This document shows, piece by piece, positions 17,104 to 25,564 of a DNA stretch of 64,000 bases. The notes below the pieces were generated by a model. It had not been told where the DNA came from. It saw only the letters and a list, made by a program, of their open reading frames with translations, and did no database searches. The position numbers were made by a program, and so were the translations under genes. Origin of the DNA: Pseudomonas sp. SG20056 (GTDB lineage: Bacteria > Pseudomonadota > Gammaproteobacteria > Pseudomonadales > Pseudomonadaceae); NCBI RefSeq assembly GCF_031764535.1, contig NZ_CP134499.1, positions 1,426,001 to 1,490,000 of the forward strand, written 5' to 3'. How positions within the stretch are numbered: the stretch's first letter is position 1; every line of letters starts with the position of its first letter.

Positions 17104-18207
17104 TCAGAGGTCTGCCAGTGGGTGGGCGCCTTCCCAGGCTGGGGCGAAGTGCGCGTCGATTACCTGCGGCGGAATGTTCGCTACGTCCGGCCAATGCCAG
17201 CGCGGCGCGTGGTCCTTGTCGATCAGCCGCGAGCGCACGCCCTCGGGGAATTCCGGGTGGCGGCAGCAGTTCAGGCTGATGGCGTATTCCATCTGGAATA
17301 CTTCGGCCAGGGACAGCTGTTTGGCGCGTTTGATCTGCTCCCACACCAGGTGCCCGGTCAGCGGACAGCCGCCAGCCAGGGTCTTGGCGGCACGCGCCAG
17401 TAGCAGGTCGCTGTCGTTGTGCAAGGCACTGATGGCGCGCCAGGCGTGGGGCAGGTCGGCGCTGTCGAGCAATTCGTCGATGCGCGCGCGGCGCGGCAGC
17501 CACTGGGCTTCCGGCAGTTCGCCGAGGGCCTGATTTTCCAGAGCCTTGAGCAGGCTGTGCAGTTGCTGCGGGCTCTGGTCCTGCCAGTTGAGCTGGGCCA
17601 GGCCATTGAGCAGGTCCTCCTGCTGGCTGTCGAGCAGTACGCGGTCGGCCAGATCCAGGTCCAGGGCGTCGCGGGCGTTGATGCTGCTGGCGGTCAGGCC
17701 GAGAAACAGGCCGAGCTTGCCCGGCAGGCGCGCGAGGAACCAGCTGCCGCCGACATCCGGGTACAGACCGATATTCACTTCCGGCATGCCCAGGCGGCTG
17801 CTTGGGGTGACAATGCGGATGCCGGCACCCTGCATCAGGCCCATACCGCCGCCCAGCACATGGCCGTGGGCCCAGCAGATAAAGGGTTTCGGGTAGGTGT
17901 GGATGCGGTGGTCGAGGCGGTATTCGTCGGCAAAGAAACGCCGCGCCAGGGGCGGGATTTCGCCCGGGTGTTCGCGGCACTGATGCACCAGCTGCACCAC
18001 GTCGCCGCCAGCGCAGAACGCTTTGGGGCCGTTGCCGCGCAGCAGCACGCAGGCGATGCTCGGGTCGTCCGCCCAGGCCTTGAGCTTGGCATTCAGCGCT
18101 TCGATCATCGGCAGCGACAGGGCATTGAGGCTCTTTTCGGCATCCAGGCTGGCGATACCGATGCGGTAACCGTGTTGGGTCGGGCGTTCTTCGAATTGCA
18201 CATTCAT
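17104..18207 (-). CDS. 3-hydroxyisobutyryl-CoA hydrolase (crotonase superfamily)
   Basis: Expected to hydrolyse 3-hydroxyisobutyryl-CoA to free 3-hydroxyisobutyrate in valine catabolism. The 367-residue length is that of the hydrolase group, longer than ordinary enoyl-CoA hydratases. The oxyanion-hole segments AFCAGGDV (about 63-70) and GHVLGGGMGL (about 115-124) are present, and MPEVNIGLYPDVGGS at 141-155 supplies the two acidic residues E143 and D151 that correspond to the catalytic Glu and Asp of human HIBCH. The ATG at 18207 is preferred over the GTG at 18219 because AGGG sits at a usable distance only from the ATG. It lies between the enoyl-CoA hydratase and mmsB genes with short gaps. 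Confidence 0.88.
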   Translation of the reverse strand: MNVQFEERPTQHGYRIGIASLDAEKSLNALSLPMIEALNAKLKAWADDPSIACVLLRGNGPKAFCAGGDVVQLVHQCREHPGEIPPLARRFFADEYRLDHRIHTYPKPFICWAHGHVLGGGMGLMQGAGIRIVTPSSRLGMPEVNIGLYPDVGGSWFLARLPGKLGLFLGLTASSINARDALDLDLADRVLLDSQQEDLLNGLAQLNWQDQSPQQLHSLLKALENQALGELPEAQWLPRRARIDELLDSADLPHAWRAISALHNDSDLLLARAAKTLAGGCPLTGHLVWEQIKRAKQLSLAEVFQMEYAISLNCCRHPEFPEGVRSRLIDKDHAPRWHWPDVANIPPQVIDAHFAPAWEGAHPLADL

Positions 18208-18227
18208 TGTGGTTGTCACCCTACGGA

Positions 18228-19046
18228 TTATTTATTGCGCCACTGTGGGTCGCGTTTTTCCAGGAAGGCGTTGACCCCTTCGCGGGTGTCGTCGGCGTCG
18301 AACAGGTCGACAAAGCGCTCGCGCTCTTCACTCAGCCAGCTATTCGGGCTGCGTTCGCGGGCGCCCTGGATCAGCGGTTTGATGGTGCGCACTGCCACCG
18401 GGCTTTGCCGCGCGACTTTCGCCGCCAGCAGCAGGGCATGGCCACGGGCTTCGCCGCTGTCGACCACTTGCTCGACCAGACCGATGCGCAGTGCGGTTTC
18501 TGCATCCACCCGCTCGCCGCAGAGAATCATGCGTTTGGCCCAGCCTTCGCCGATCAGCCAGCTCAGGTGCTGGGTGCCGCCGGCGCAGGGCAGCAGGCCG
18601 ACCGTGGCTTCCGGTAGGGCCATCTGTGCCTGGCGCTCGGCGATGCGGATATCGCAGGCCAGGGCGCATTCCAGGCCGCCGCCCATGGCGTAGCCGTTTA
18701 TCGCGGCAATCGATACGCCGCGGAAATCGCGCAGCGCCTCGAAGGCTTCGCCGAAACGCCGGGCCATCTCGCGGGCACGGGCCTTGTCGCCATCGGCGAA
18801 CAGCTTGAGGTCGGCGCCAGCGCTGAAGAACTTGCCGCCCTGGCCGGTAATCACCAGGGCGTAGATGTCATCGTCGCGGTTGAGGTGTTCAACCAGCAGC
18901 TTGAGGCCGATCAGCGAGTCGCGGTCCCAGGTATTGGCCGGCGGCTGGTTGATGGTGATCAGCGCGGTATGGCCGTGCTTTTCCACGGTGAGCTTGTGGG
19001 TCAGGTCAAACACGCCGGGGTTGTAGGCTTCGATGGCGTTGCTCAT
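18228..19046 (-). CDS. Enoyl-CoA hydratase (crotonase family; positional equivalent of P. aeruginosa DspI)
   Basis: In valine catabolism it would hydrate methacrylyl-CoA to 3-hydroxyisobutyryl-CoA. The 272-residue protein keeps the oxyanion segments FSAGADLK (74-81) and GYAMGGGLECAL (118-129) and both catalytic glutamates, E126 and E146 (in PEATVG), so it should be an active hydratase. GAGGA lies at the right distance from the ATG at 19046. Its position between the hydrolase and acyl-CoA dehydrogenase genes equals PAO1 PA0745, named dspI for its role in making the biofilm-dispersal signal cis-2-decenoic acid. Orthology is inferred from order and length, recalled from memory. Whether this copy serves valine breakdown, signal synthesis or both cannot be told from sequence. 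Confidence 0.85.
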   Translation of the reverse strand: MSNAIEAYNPGVFDLTHKLTVEKHGHTALITINQPPANTWDRDSLIGLKLLVEHLNRDDDIYALVITGQGGKFFSAGADLKLFADGDKARAREMARRFGEAFEALRDFRGVSIAAINGYAMGGGLECALACDIRIAERQAQMALPEATVGLLPCAGGTQHLSWLIGEGWAKRMILCGERVDAETALRIGLVEQVVDSGEARGHALLLAAKVARQSPVAVRTIKPLIQGARERSPNSWLSEERERFVDLFDADDTREGVNAFLEKRDPQWRNK

Positions 19047-19065
19047 AACGGTCCTCGTCAGGTTG

Positions 19066-19153
19066 CTCCCCTCACCCTTTGGGAGAGGGGCTGGGGGAGA
19101 GGGCTGCGGGCGACGCCGACCCTCTCCCTAACCCTCTCCCCGAGGGGAGAGGG
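19066..19153. repeat. Interspersed GA/CT-rich hairpin repeat
   Basis: An intergenic block made of repeated GGGAGAGGG and its complement CCCTCTCCC. It lies between the acyl-CoA dehydrogenase and enoyl-CoA hydratase genes, which are both on the minus strand. It can fold on itself and belongs to the same family as the element at 47801-47893. Such elements are common between genes in Pseudomonas genomes; no coding potential is seen. It could attenuate or process the operon mRNA. Confidence 0.75.
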
Positions 19154-19162
19154 AATTAAAAG

Positions 19163-20329
19163 CTACAGCAAGCGATCAAGCATGCCGCCTTGATCCAGCA
19201 GGCGGCGGGCGATGATCACCCGCATGATTTCGTTGGTGCCTTCGAGTATCTGGTGCACGCGGCTGTCGCGCACCCAGCGCTCCAGCGGGTAGTCGTTCAG
19301 ATAGCCGTAACCGCCATGCAGCTGCAGCGCTTCGTTGCATAGGGTGAAGCAGTGATCAGTGGCAAAGCGCTTGGCCATGGCGCAATACAGGCTGGCTTCG
19401 CTGTGGCCGTGGTCCAGCTTGTGCGCGGCCAGACGCACCATCTGCCGGCTGGCGGTCAGATCTGTGAGCATGTCGGCGAGCTTGAATTGCAGAGACTGGA
19501 AGTCGCTCAGCGGCTTGCCGAACTGTTTGCGTTCTTCCACATAACGCAGCGATTGCTCCAGCGCCGCTTGTGCCGCGCCCAGCGAGCAGCTGGCGATATT
19601 GATGCGCCCGCCATCCAGGCCCTTCATCGCGTAGACAAAGCCCTGGCCTTCTGGGCCGATGCGATTACCGGCGGGGATGCGCACGCCTTCGAAGGTAATC
19701 GTGCGAGTAGGCTGGGCGCGCCAGCCCATTTTCAATTCATTGCGTCCGTACTTCACGCCCTCGGCATCGGCCGGCACCAGGAAGCAGGACACACCCTTGG
19801 CGCCGCTTTCGTCGCCGGTGCGCGCCATCACGATCAGTACATCGGTGGAGCCGGCGCCGGAGATAAAGCACTTGCTGCCGTCCAGAACGTAGTCATCGCC
19901 ATCACGCTTGGCGCGGGTGCGCAGGTGGGCGGCGTCGGAGCCGGCGTCCGGTTCGGTCAGACAGTAGGAAGCGAGCAGTTCGCCGCTGACCAGGCGCGGC
20001 AGCCAGGCATCTTTCAGCGCCTGGTCGGCGAAGGAGGCGAGCATCCATGAGGCCATGTTGTGGATGGTCAGAAACGCCGTGGTGGCGATGCAGCCAGCCG
20101 ACAGCTGTTCGAAAATCAGCGATGAAGACAGCCGCGACAAACCCAGCCCGCCGTCTTCTTCTTTGATGTACAGGGCCAGGTAGCCCTGTTCCGCCGCACG
20201 CTTGATCACATCCACCGGGAAGTGGTGGTCGCGGTCCCAGTCGGCGGCATGCGGGGCTAGTTCACGGCTGGCAAACTGGCGGGCGCTGTCTACCAGCAGG
20301 CGTTGTTCATCGCTGAGTTCGAAATCCAT
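19163..20329 (-). CDS. Acyl-CoA dehydrogenase, probably isobutyryl-CoA dehydrogenase
   Basis: FAD enzyme expected to oxidise isobutyryl-CoA to methacrylyl-CoA. The 388-residue protein has the family signatures CLTEPDAGSDA near 130 and LQLHGGYGYLNDYPLERWVRD near 335, and the catalytic glutamate is E363 in LEGTNEIMR, the position used by short and branched short-chain dehydrogenases. The isobutyryl specificity is inferred from the neighbouring hydratase, hydrolase, mmsB and mmsA. AGGA precedes the ATG at 20329. The upstream binding-protein gene ends only 6 bp before this start, so the two are co-transcribed. Confidence 0.9.
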   Translation of the reverse strand: MDFELSDEQRLLVDSARQFASRELAPHAADWDRDHHFPVDVIKRAAEQGYLALYIKEEDGGLGLSRLSSSLIFEQLSAGCIATTAFLTIHNMASWMLASFADQALKDAWLPRLVSGELLASYCLTEPDAGSDAAHLRTRAKRDGDDYVLDGSKCFISGAGSTDVLIVMARTGDESGAKGVSCFLVPADAEGVKYGRNELKMGWRAQPTRTITFEGVRIPAGNRIGPEGQGFVYAMKGLDGGRINIASCSLGAAQAALEQSLRYVEERKQFGKPLSDFQSLQFKLADMLTDLTASRQMVRLAAHKLDHGHSEASLYCAMAKRFATDHCFTLCNEALQLHGGYGYLNDYPLERWVRDSRVHQILEGTNEIMRVIIARRLLDQGGMLDRLL

Positions 20330-20335
20330 AAGTCC

Positions 20336-21583
20336 TCATTGCAGGGTCAGGGGTTGCCCGGCGGCGCGTCGTTCGGCCTGCCATTCGGCGAGGCTGGGTG
20401 CCGCTTGGGTGGCGTCGAGGCGATCGACGATTTCAAAGTAGTCTTGTTTGAGCGGGTCTTTCAGCACTTCGGCGCGCGCTTTGACTTTGACGGCATACAC
20501 CGTCTGCAGGTTTTGGTGGTCGAGGGTGCGCCAGGTTTGTTGATCCTTGAGCAGCTGATAGCTGTGGCCTTCCAGGGCCTTGATCAGCGCTTCGCTGTCG
20601 AGGCTGTTCGCCCGTTTGGCGGCATCGGCCCATTGATAGACGATGCTGTAGGCCGACGCGGCAGAGCTGGATGGGTACATCGCGTAGCGTTCACTGAAGG
20701 TTTTGACGAAGGCTTCGCCGCGCATGGATTTCTCCAGCGCGGGTACGCGCCAGGTCCAGGGTTCAGTGCCGATTACACCTTCCATCAAGCCGGGGCCGCC
20801 TTGCTCGACCATGCTCTGGGTCAGGTTGGGCGCCACGATTTGCATGCGCTCGGTCAGCCCCAGATCCTTGGCGATGCGCATGGCGCGCACCAGGTCTTCG
20901 CCGAACAGCACCAGGGCCAGCACTTCGGCATTGCTCGATGCAGCCTGGGTCAGGGCATCCTGATAGTCGGCCAGGCGGGCGCCGGGGAAGCTCACCTTGA
21001 GCCCAGGATGCTGGCCGCTGTCTTCGCTGCTGGTGGTCTGGCGCAACGAGCTTTCGGTGGTGTGGCCCCAGGTGTAGTCGGAGGTGATATAGAAGTAGCG
21101 CTTGTTCGGCAGATTCTTGCTCAGGTATTGGCCCAGCACCCGCGCGCTCATCCAGGCGTTGTTGCACTCGCGGAACATATAGCGGTGGCCGTCCTTGCCG
21201 GTGGTGTCGTTGGAGTAGGTGAGGGTGCCGAAATACAGCAGCCCATGCTGCGCCGCACGCTTGCCGGAGGCGATGGCCACCGCGCTTGATGAGCCGCCAA
21301 ACAGCATGGCCGCGCCTTCGCTGGCCAGCTTGTCGACGTTCTTCAGCGCCTTGGCCGGACGCGACGCGGTGTCCTTGCTGGATAGACGCAGCGGACGCCC
21401 GAGCACACCGCCCTGGGCGTTGAGCTCGTCGATGGCCAGCAAGGCTCCGCGCATTTGTGCCAATCCTTCTTCCTTATACGGGCCGGTGCGTGGGTAGTTG
21501 AGGCCGAGGGTAATCGGCTCAGCCGCCTGTGCACAGGCAGTAAGCCCGGCCCATAGGGCCAGGGCGGTGGTCAATCGTTGCAT
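20336..21583 (-). CDS. Periplasmic substrate-binding protein of the branched-chain amino acid (LivJ-type) ABC family
   Basis: A 415-residue secreted receptor with a signal peptide (about 1-20, cleaved after ACAQA) and a type I periplasmic-binding fold. ITLGLNYPRTGPYKEEG opens the domain, and AIDELNAQGGVLGRPL, LFGGSSSAVAIA and YFYITSDYTWGH are typical of Liv/Urt/Amt-like receptors. The gene starts with a good AGGAGA site and sits 6 bp before the acyl-CoA dehydrogenase gene. No permease or ATPase gene is near, so it either uses a transporter encoded elsewhere or acts as an orphan receptor. Association with valine breakdown suggests valine, isobutyrate or a related ligand, but that is inference. 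I do not remember this gene in the equivalent PAO1 cluster. Confidence 0.8.
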   Translation of the reverse strand: MQRLTTALALWAGLTACAQAAEPITLGLNYPRTGPYKEEGLAQMRGALLAIDELNAQGGVLGRPLRLSSKDTASRPAKALKNVDKLASEGAAMLFGGSSSAVAIASGKRAAQHGLLYFGTLTYSNDTTGKDGHRYMFRECNNAWMSARVLGQYLSKNLPNKRYFYITSDYTWGHTTESSLRQTTSSEDSGQHPGLKVSFPGARLADYQDALTQAASSNAEVLALVLFGEDLVRAMRIAKDLGLTERMQIVAPNLTQSMVEQGGPGLMEGVIGTEPWTWRVPALEKSMRGEAFVKTFSERYAMYPSSSAASAYSIVYQWADAAKRANSLDSEALIKALEGHSYQLLKDQQTWRTLDHQNLQTVYAVKVKARAEVLKDPLKQDYFEIVDRLDATQAAPSLAEWQAERRAAGQPLTLQ

Positions 21584-21661
21584 GGCAGTTCTCCTTGTTC
21601 TTGTTGTTGGAACTCGGAGAACTTTTTACGCCATTGGACTTATTGTTGAGATCGTCTATTG

Positions 21662-21836
21662 GTCTAACAACCTGTTTACGAGCTGCTGCGCGTCGGCCCT
21701 GCGGCGTTAAAAACAGCCTCGGAATGCTCATGTACAAAAGTACACTCCGCTTCCTCACCGTTTGACCAGCCGGAGGCTGTTACAACGTAGCGCCTTGCCG
21801 GACTCTAGCTCGCGAGCTCGTAAAGCAGGCTCTAAC
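21662..21836. repeat. Nested inverted-repeat element (MITE-like, no ORF)
   Basis: A noncoding element between mmsA and the binding-protein gene. Its ends are imperfect inverted repeats: GTCTAACAACCTGTTTACGAGC at the left has its complement in GAGCTCGTAAAGCAGGCTCTAAC at the right, each with small mismatches. Inside, AACAGCCTC near 21711 pairs with GAGGCTGTT near 21773, and TGTAC-AAAA-GTACA forms the central hairpin. The whole element can therefore fold into one long interrupted stem. It has no coding capacity. Confidence 0.65.
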
Positions 21837-21852
21837 AGGGCTGACCCCGTTC

Positions 21853-23346
21853 TCATTTCAATTGAATAGTCATATTTGCACCGGCCACCGAATCCTCATC
21901 AAACCAGCGACTGGTCACCGTTTTGGTTTCGGTGAAGAAGCGCACGCCCTGTTTGCCGTAGGCGTGCAGGTCACCGTAGAACGAACCCTTCCAACCGGTA
22001 AAGGAGAAGAACGGCAGCGGCACCGGCACCGGTACGTTGATGCCGACCTGGCCGACTTCCACCGCGTGCTGGTAATGCCGCGCCGCGCCGCCGGAGCGGG
22101 TGAAGATCGAGGTGCCGTTGCCGTAGGGGCTGGCGTTGACCAGCTCGATGGCCTCCTCAAGCGTATCGACTTCCATGCACACCAGCACCGGGCCGAAGAT
22201 TTCCTCGCGGTACAGGCTCATCTTGGCGGTAACGCCGCGAAACAGGGTTGGGCCGACCCAGTTGCCATTGGGGTAACCCTCGACTGCGCAGTGCGAACCG
22301 TCCAGCAGGCACTCGGCCCCTTCAGCCTTACCCTCGGCAATCAGGCGCAGCACACGCTGTTTCGCCTGCTGGCTGATCAACGGGCCGAAGGCGGCGTGGC
22401 CATCTGTCCAGTAGCCGGGTTGCAGGTCGGCCATTTGCGCCTGCAACTCATCGATCCACTGCTTCGATTCGCCGACAAACACCGCCACGCTGATCGCCAT
22501 GCAACGCTGCCCGGCCGCGCCGCAACTGGCGCCGACCAGGTTGCTCAGCACCTGCTGCTTGTTGGCGTCGGGCATGATCACCATATGGTTCTTCGCCCCG
22601 GCAAAGGCCTGCACACGCTTCAGGTGCGCGGTGCCCGTGCGGTAGATATGCTGGCCAACCGGCACCGAGCCGACGAAGGAGATGGCACGGATATCCGGAT
22701 GGGTGAGCAGGCTGTCGACCACCTCGCGGGCACCGTGCAGCACCTGCAAAACGCCCTTGGGCGCGCCGGCTTCGATAAACAGCTCGGCCAGGCGATTGGG
22801 GGTCAGCGGGTCCTGCTCCGAGGGCTTGAGAATAAAGGTATTGCCGGCGGCGATGGCCAGGGGAAACATCCACAACGGAATCATCGCCGGGAAGTTGAAC
22901 GGGGTGACGCCCACGCATACGCCCAGCGGCTGAATCCAGCTGGCGGTGTCGATGTCGCGGGCGACGTTCTCCATGGTCTCGCCCATCATCAGGCTGGCGA
23001 TATTGCAGGCCTGCTCGACCACCTCGATGCCGCGCCAGACATCGCCCTTGGCATCGGCCAGGGTCTTGCCGGTTTCGCCGGCGAGAATTTCCGCCAGCTC
23101 GTCATGGTGTTCCTTAAGCAGGTGCTGGTAACGCAGCATCACCCGCGCGCGGTCAGATACTGGCACTTCGCGCCAGGTGAGGAAGGCTGCCTTGGCACTG
23201 GCAATCGCTGCTTCGATTTCCTCGGCGGTAGCCTTGGGCGCCAGGGCCAGGACTTCCTGGGTTGCCGGGTCGGTGACTTCGATAAATTCGCGGGCGCGGC
23301 TTTCGCGCCATTCACCGTCGATCAACTGTGGGATTGCCTTGGCCAT
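21853..23346 (-). CDS. mmsA: Methylmalonate-semialdehyde dehydrogenase (CoA-acylating)
   Basis: Converts methylmalonate semialdehyde plus CoA and NAD+ to propionyl-CoA and CO2, the last step specific to valine breakdown. The 497-residue aldehyde dehydrogenase has the catalytic cysteine C282 in GQRCMA. Asparagine N253 in AGAKNH replaces the general-base glutamate of ordinary aldehyde dehydrogenases, a hallmark of the CoA-dependent group. [10 protein letters not shown] near 146 and EIFGPVL near 395 are conserved. The ATG at 23346 has GGAGGA 7 bp upstream; the frame is open further but without a reason to start earlier. It faces an AraC-family gene, with direct repeats between them that probably bind that regulator. 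Confidence 0.95.
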   Translation of the reverse strand: MAKAIPQLIDGEWRESRAREFIEVTDPATQEVLALAPKATAEEIEAAIASAKAAFLTWREVPVSDRARVMLRYQHLLKEHHDELAEILAGETGKTLADAKGDVWRGIEVVEQACNIASLMMGETMENVARDIDTASWIQPLGVCVGVTPFNFPAMIPLWMFPLAIAAGNTFILKPSEQDPLTPNRLAELFIEAGAPKGVLQVLHGAREVVDSLLTHPDIRAISFVGSVPVGQHIYRTGTAHLKRVQAFAGAKNHMVIMPDANKQQVLSNLVGASCGAAGQRCMAISVAVFVGESKQWIDELQAQMADLQPGYWTDGHAAFGPLISQQAKQRVLRLIAEGKAEGAECLLDGSHCAVEGYPNGNWVGPTLFRGVTAKMSLYREEIFGPVLVCMEVDTLEEAIELVNASPYGNGTSIFTRSGGAARHYQHAVEVGQVGINVPVPVPLPFFSFTGWKGSFYGDLHAYGKQGVRFFTETKTVTSRWFDEDSVAGANMTIQLK

Positions 23347-23395
23347 GCGTTCCTCCGGCGAGCTTCTGCGTGGGCTCGGTTGTTGTTTTGTCCGT

Positions 23396-23458
23396 GTTAT
23401 AGCCGCCTTGTGCGGCTTTGTGGATTGACGATCTTGGCCTGTGGATGGACTATCTTGG
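23396..23458 (-). promoter_or_regulatory. Predicted mmsA promoter with two AraC-type direct-repeat operators
   Basis: Two copies of TGTGGATNGACNATCTTGG, identical at 17 of 19 positions, lie at 23419-23437 and 23440-23458, 21 bp apart or two helical turns. A minus-strand -10 sequence TATAAC is at 23396-23401. The 17-bp spacing puts the mmsA -35 at the edge of the nearer repeat. That is the geometry of a class II AraC-type activator site. The repeats and -10 are seen; binding by the divergent regulator is inferred. Confidence 0.6.
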
Positions 23459-23468
23459 GATTTGATCT

Positions 23469-23519
23469 GTAGCCCGGATGCAATCCGGGAGCATTGTTCC
23501 CGGATTGCATCCGGGCTAC
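23469..23519. repeat. REP-type palindrome between mmsA and the AraC-family gene
   Basis: A perfect 22-bp inverted repeat starting GTAGCCCGGATGCAATCC, with a 7-bp loop, is characteristic of Pseudomonas REP/REPIN elements dispersed by RAYT transposases. It lies between the regulator start at 23532 and the operator repeats. No RAYT gene is in the window. Confidence 0.85.
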
Positions 23520-23531
23520 GTGAGTACCCCA

Positions 23532-24413
23532 ATGCGCGCTTTTGTCGATACATCCAACTGGCCATTGCCGGCCAATGGCGTGCGCTTTATCACGCCGCCC
23601 CGTCTGCGTCGCTTATTGGCAAGGCATCCCCTCGGGCAGGGCTGTTATCCCCTAGCCCTGGGTTACTACCCCGAGGCGCTGGGTCACCGCATGCATCGCC
23701 CGCAGCCGGAGGATCACCTGCTGATCTACTGCCGTGCCGGGCAGGGCTGGCTGGAGATGGCGGATGGACGATTAGCTGTCAGTGGTGGCGATCTGCTGCT
23801 GTTGCCAAAAGGCGTGATGCACGCCTATGGCGCGGACGTGGACAAGCCCTGGACGCTGTACTGGGTGCATTTTGATGGCGAGCTGGTAGCGGACTTTCTC
23901 AAGCCCTTAGGCAAGGGGCCGCTGTGGCGCATCGGCGTGCAGCCGCGCCTGCTGGCCGAGTTCGATGCCTTGCTCAACCTGCGCAAGCAGGGCTTGAATC
24001 TGGCGCATTTCGTTCATGCCGCGCACCAGTTGCAGGTGCTGCTGACTTCTCTGGCGGTGTTGCCGGCGCGCGCCACGCTGAAATCCGGGCGGGTGCTCGA
24101 TGTCGACGCGGTGCAGGCGGTGATGCGCGCCCATCTGCATGACGCGCTTAATCTCGACGAGTTGGCCGCGCAGTTCAAACTGTCGCGCTTTCACTTCGCC
24201 AAAACCTACCGCGCCCTGACCGGGCATGCGCCGATTCAGGACTTTATCCAACTGAAAATGGCCCACGCCTGCCGCCTGCTCGATGAAGGCGAGCAGGGCA
24301 TCCGCCAGGTGGCCGAGCAGTTGGGCTATGACGATGTGTATTACTTCTCGCGGCTGTTTCGCAAAGTGGTGGGCATGGCGCCCAGTCATTACCGGGCGCT
24401 GCATCAGGGGTAA
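23532..24413 (+). CDS. AraC-family transcriptional regulator (MmsR-like)
   Basis: Probable activator of the divergent valine-catabolic genes. The 293-residue protein has an N-terminal cupin-like sensing domain (about 20-160: [31 protein letters not shown]) and two C-terminal helix-turn-helix motifs (about 195-290: [19 protein letters not shown] and [20 protein letters not shown]), ending in an AraC signature. The ATG at 23532 is chosen because the longer ORF would begin inside the REP palindrome. Similar N-terminal wording ([14 protein letters not shown]) is what I recall of P. aeruginosa MmsR. Its likely operator is the direct repeat at 23419-23458. Confidence 0.88.
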   Translation: MRAFVDTSNWPLPANGVRFITPPRLRRLLARHPLGQGCYPLALGYYPEALGHRMHRPQPEDHLLIYCRAGQGWLEMADGRLAVSGGDLLLLPKGVMHAYGADVDKPWTLYWVHFDGELVADFLKPLGKGPLWRIGVQPRLLAEFDALLNLRKQGLNLAHFVHAAHQLQVLLTSLAVLPARATLKSGRVLDVDAVQAVMRAHLHDALNLDELAAQFKLSRFHFAKTYRALTGHAPIQDFIQLKMAHACRLLDEGEQGIRQVAEQLGYDDVYYFSRLFRKVVGMAPSHYRALHQG

Positions 24414-24632
24414 CTCAGCAGTTCTCAGGGCGCATGCGTAACAATCGGTCAAAAGCAATTGTTCAGTCATGGTGACTGTCAGCCCATGGTTGTCGATTGG
24501 CGATGCGCGATAACCGGCCGGAAGCACGCACACGGAGCTCCGAGGCTGGGCAAGTCGAGAGTAGAGCGTTCAACACGTTGTGAACCGAGCCGGCACGTGG
24601 GGGCGGGCCATGCATCGGTGAACGGACCGATT

Positions 24633-25559
24633 CTAGTCGTTGAAGCTTGCGTTCTCTTTGCGCGGGACTTGGTCCGCTGTTGTACGTCTAGCCGCGCCGG
24701 GCGGTGCGAACAATGCGCGCCAGATATCCCCAAGGCTGCGTGCGTTAGCCACATCACGCACCAGATTAATCCACTCATGGAAGGCGATGCGCAACGGGTT
24801 GTATGTCAGCAGCGGAGTGGTCAGGCCATAGCGCGGTGGCATATCGGCGCGTTCCTCCACATAGGTGCCAAATAGGTGGTCGAAGAGCATCAGCACGCCG
24901 CCATAGTTACAGTCCAGGTATTCCGGGTTGCTGCCGTGATGCACGCGGTGGTTGGAGGGGGAATTGAACCAGCGCTCAAACACGCTTCCCAGCTTCGGTA
25001 TCCAGGTGGTGTGCAGCCAAAACTGATAGAGCAGATTGGCCGACATCGCGAGCATCACCGCCAACGGTGAAAAACCGAGCCATACCAACGGCGCGAAGAA
25101 CACTGCCGTACCGGTGAGCTTGCCCGTCCAGCCCAGCCGCAGGGCGGTGGCCAGCGTCAGCTGATTGGGTGAATGATGCACGGCATGCGTCGCCCAGAAC
25201 CAGCGCACGCGATGGGCACTTCGGTGGTACCAGTAGTAGCAAAGCTCCTCGCCTACGAACAACAGTACGAAGGCCCACCAGGTGTCCATCGTGATGGTGA
25301 ACAGGCGATGCTCGTAGATCCAGCCAAGCAGCAGAATCGCAAGCACCAGGCCGAGCCCGGTGGACACTGCGTCGGTGATGCCGCGCCCGATTGCATCAGC
25401 GATTGACGCGGCAAAGGCTCGCCAATCATAGCCACCCGGGGTACGACGCGAGAGGGCGATGCCTTCAATGGCAGCAATACCCAGCAAGACGACAATCAAG
25501 GCGCTGAGCCAGGGCCGCAGATCGGAAGTCGCGAAGTCATTCAAGGCGATGTGATCCAT
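24633..25559 (-). CDS. Membrane fatty-acid hydroxylase / sterol desaturase family protein
   Basis: Integral membrane di-iron oxygenase of 308 residues. Hydrophobic segments lie at about 18-37, 68-82, 94-110 and 150-180. The histidine clusters that bind the iron pair are complete: H112 and H116 (HRSAH), H125 with H128-H129 (HAVHH), H183, and H204 with H207-H208 (HRVHH). The substrate is unknown; bacterial relatives hydroxylate lipids, sterols or carotenoids. The ATG at 25559 has GGAGA upstream and starts 6 bp after the end of the cysteine-rich-repeat gene, so the two form one transcription unit. The divergent two-component genes may control it. The pair has no counterpart in the PAO1 neighbourhood as I remember it. 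Confidence 0.85.
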   Translation of the reverse strand: MDHIALNDFATSDLRPWLSALIVVLLGIAAIEGIALSRRTPGGYDWRAFAASIADAIGRGITDAVSTGLGLVLAILLLGWIYEHRLFTITMDTWWAFVLLFVGEELCYYWYHRSAHRVRWFWATHAVHHSPNQLTLATALRLGWTGKLTGTAVFFAPLVWLGFSPLAVMLAMSANLLYQFWLHTTWIPKLGSVFERWFNSPSNHRVHHGSNPEYLDCNYGGVLMLFDHLFGTYVEERADMPPRYGLTTPLLTYNPLRIAFHEWINLVRDVANARSLGDIWRALFAPPGAARRTTADQVPRKENASFND

Positions 25560-25564
25560 GATGG

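Noticed and set aside
17063..17980. Long N-terminal extension of the mmsB reading frame
   Set aside because: The extra residues are Arg/Pro-rich shadow of the hydrolase gene; the Rossmann motif starts at the ATG at 17062.
21862..23472. 536-codon plus-strand ORF opposite mmsA
   Set aside because: Gly/His/Arg-rich complement of a certain aldehyde dehydrogenase gene.
24459..24875. 138-codon plus-strand ORF after the AraC-type gene
   Set aside because: Mostly overlaps the membrane hydroxylase gene on the other strand and has no family features.
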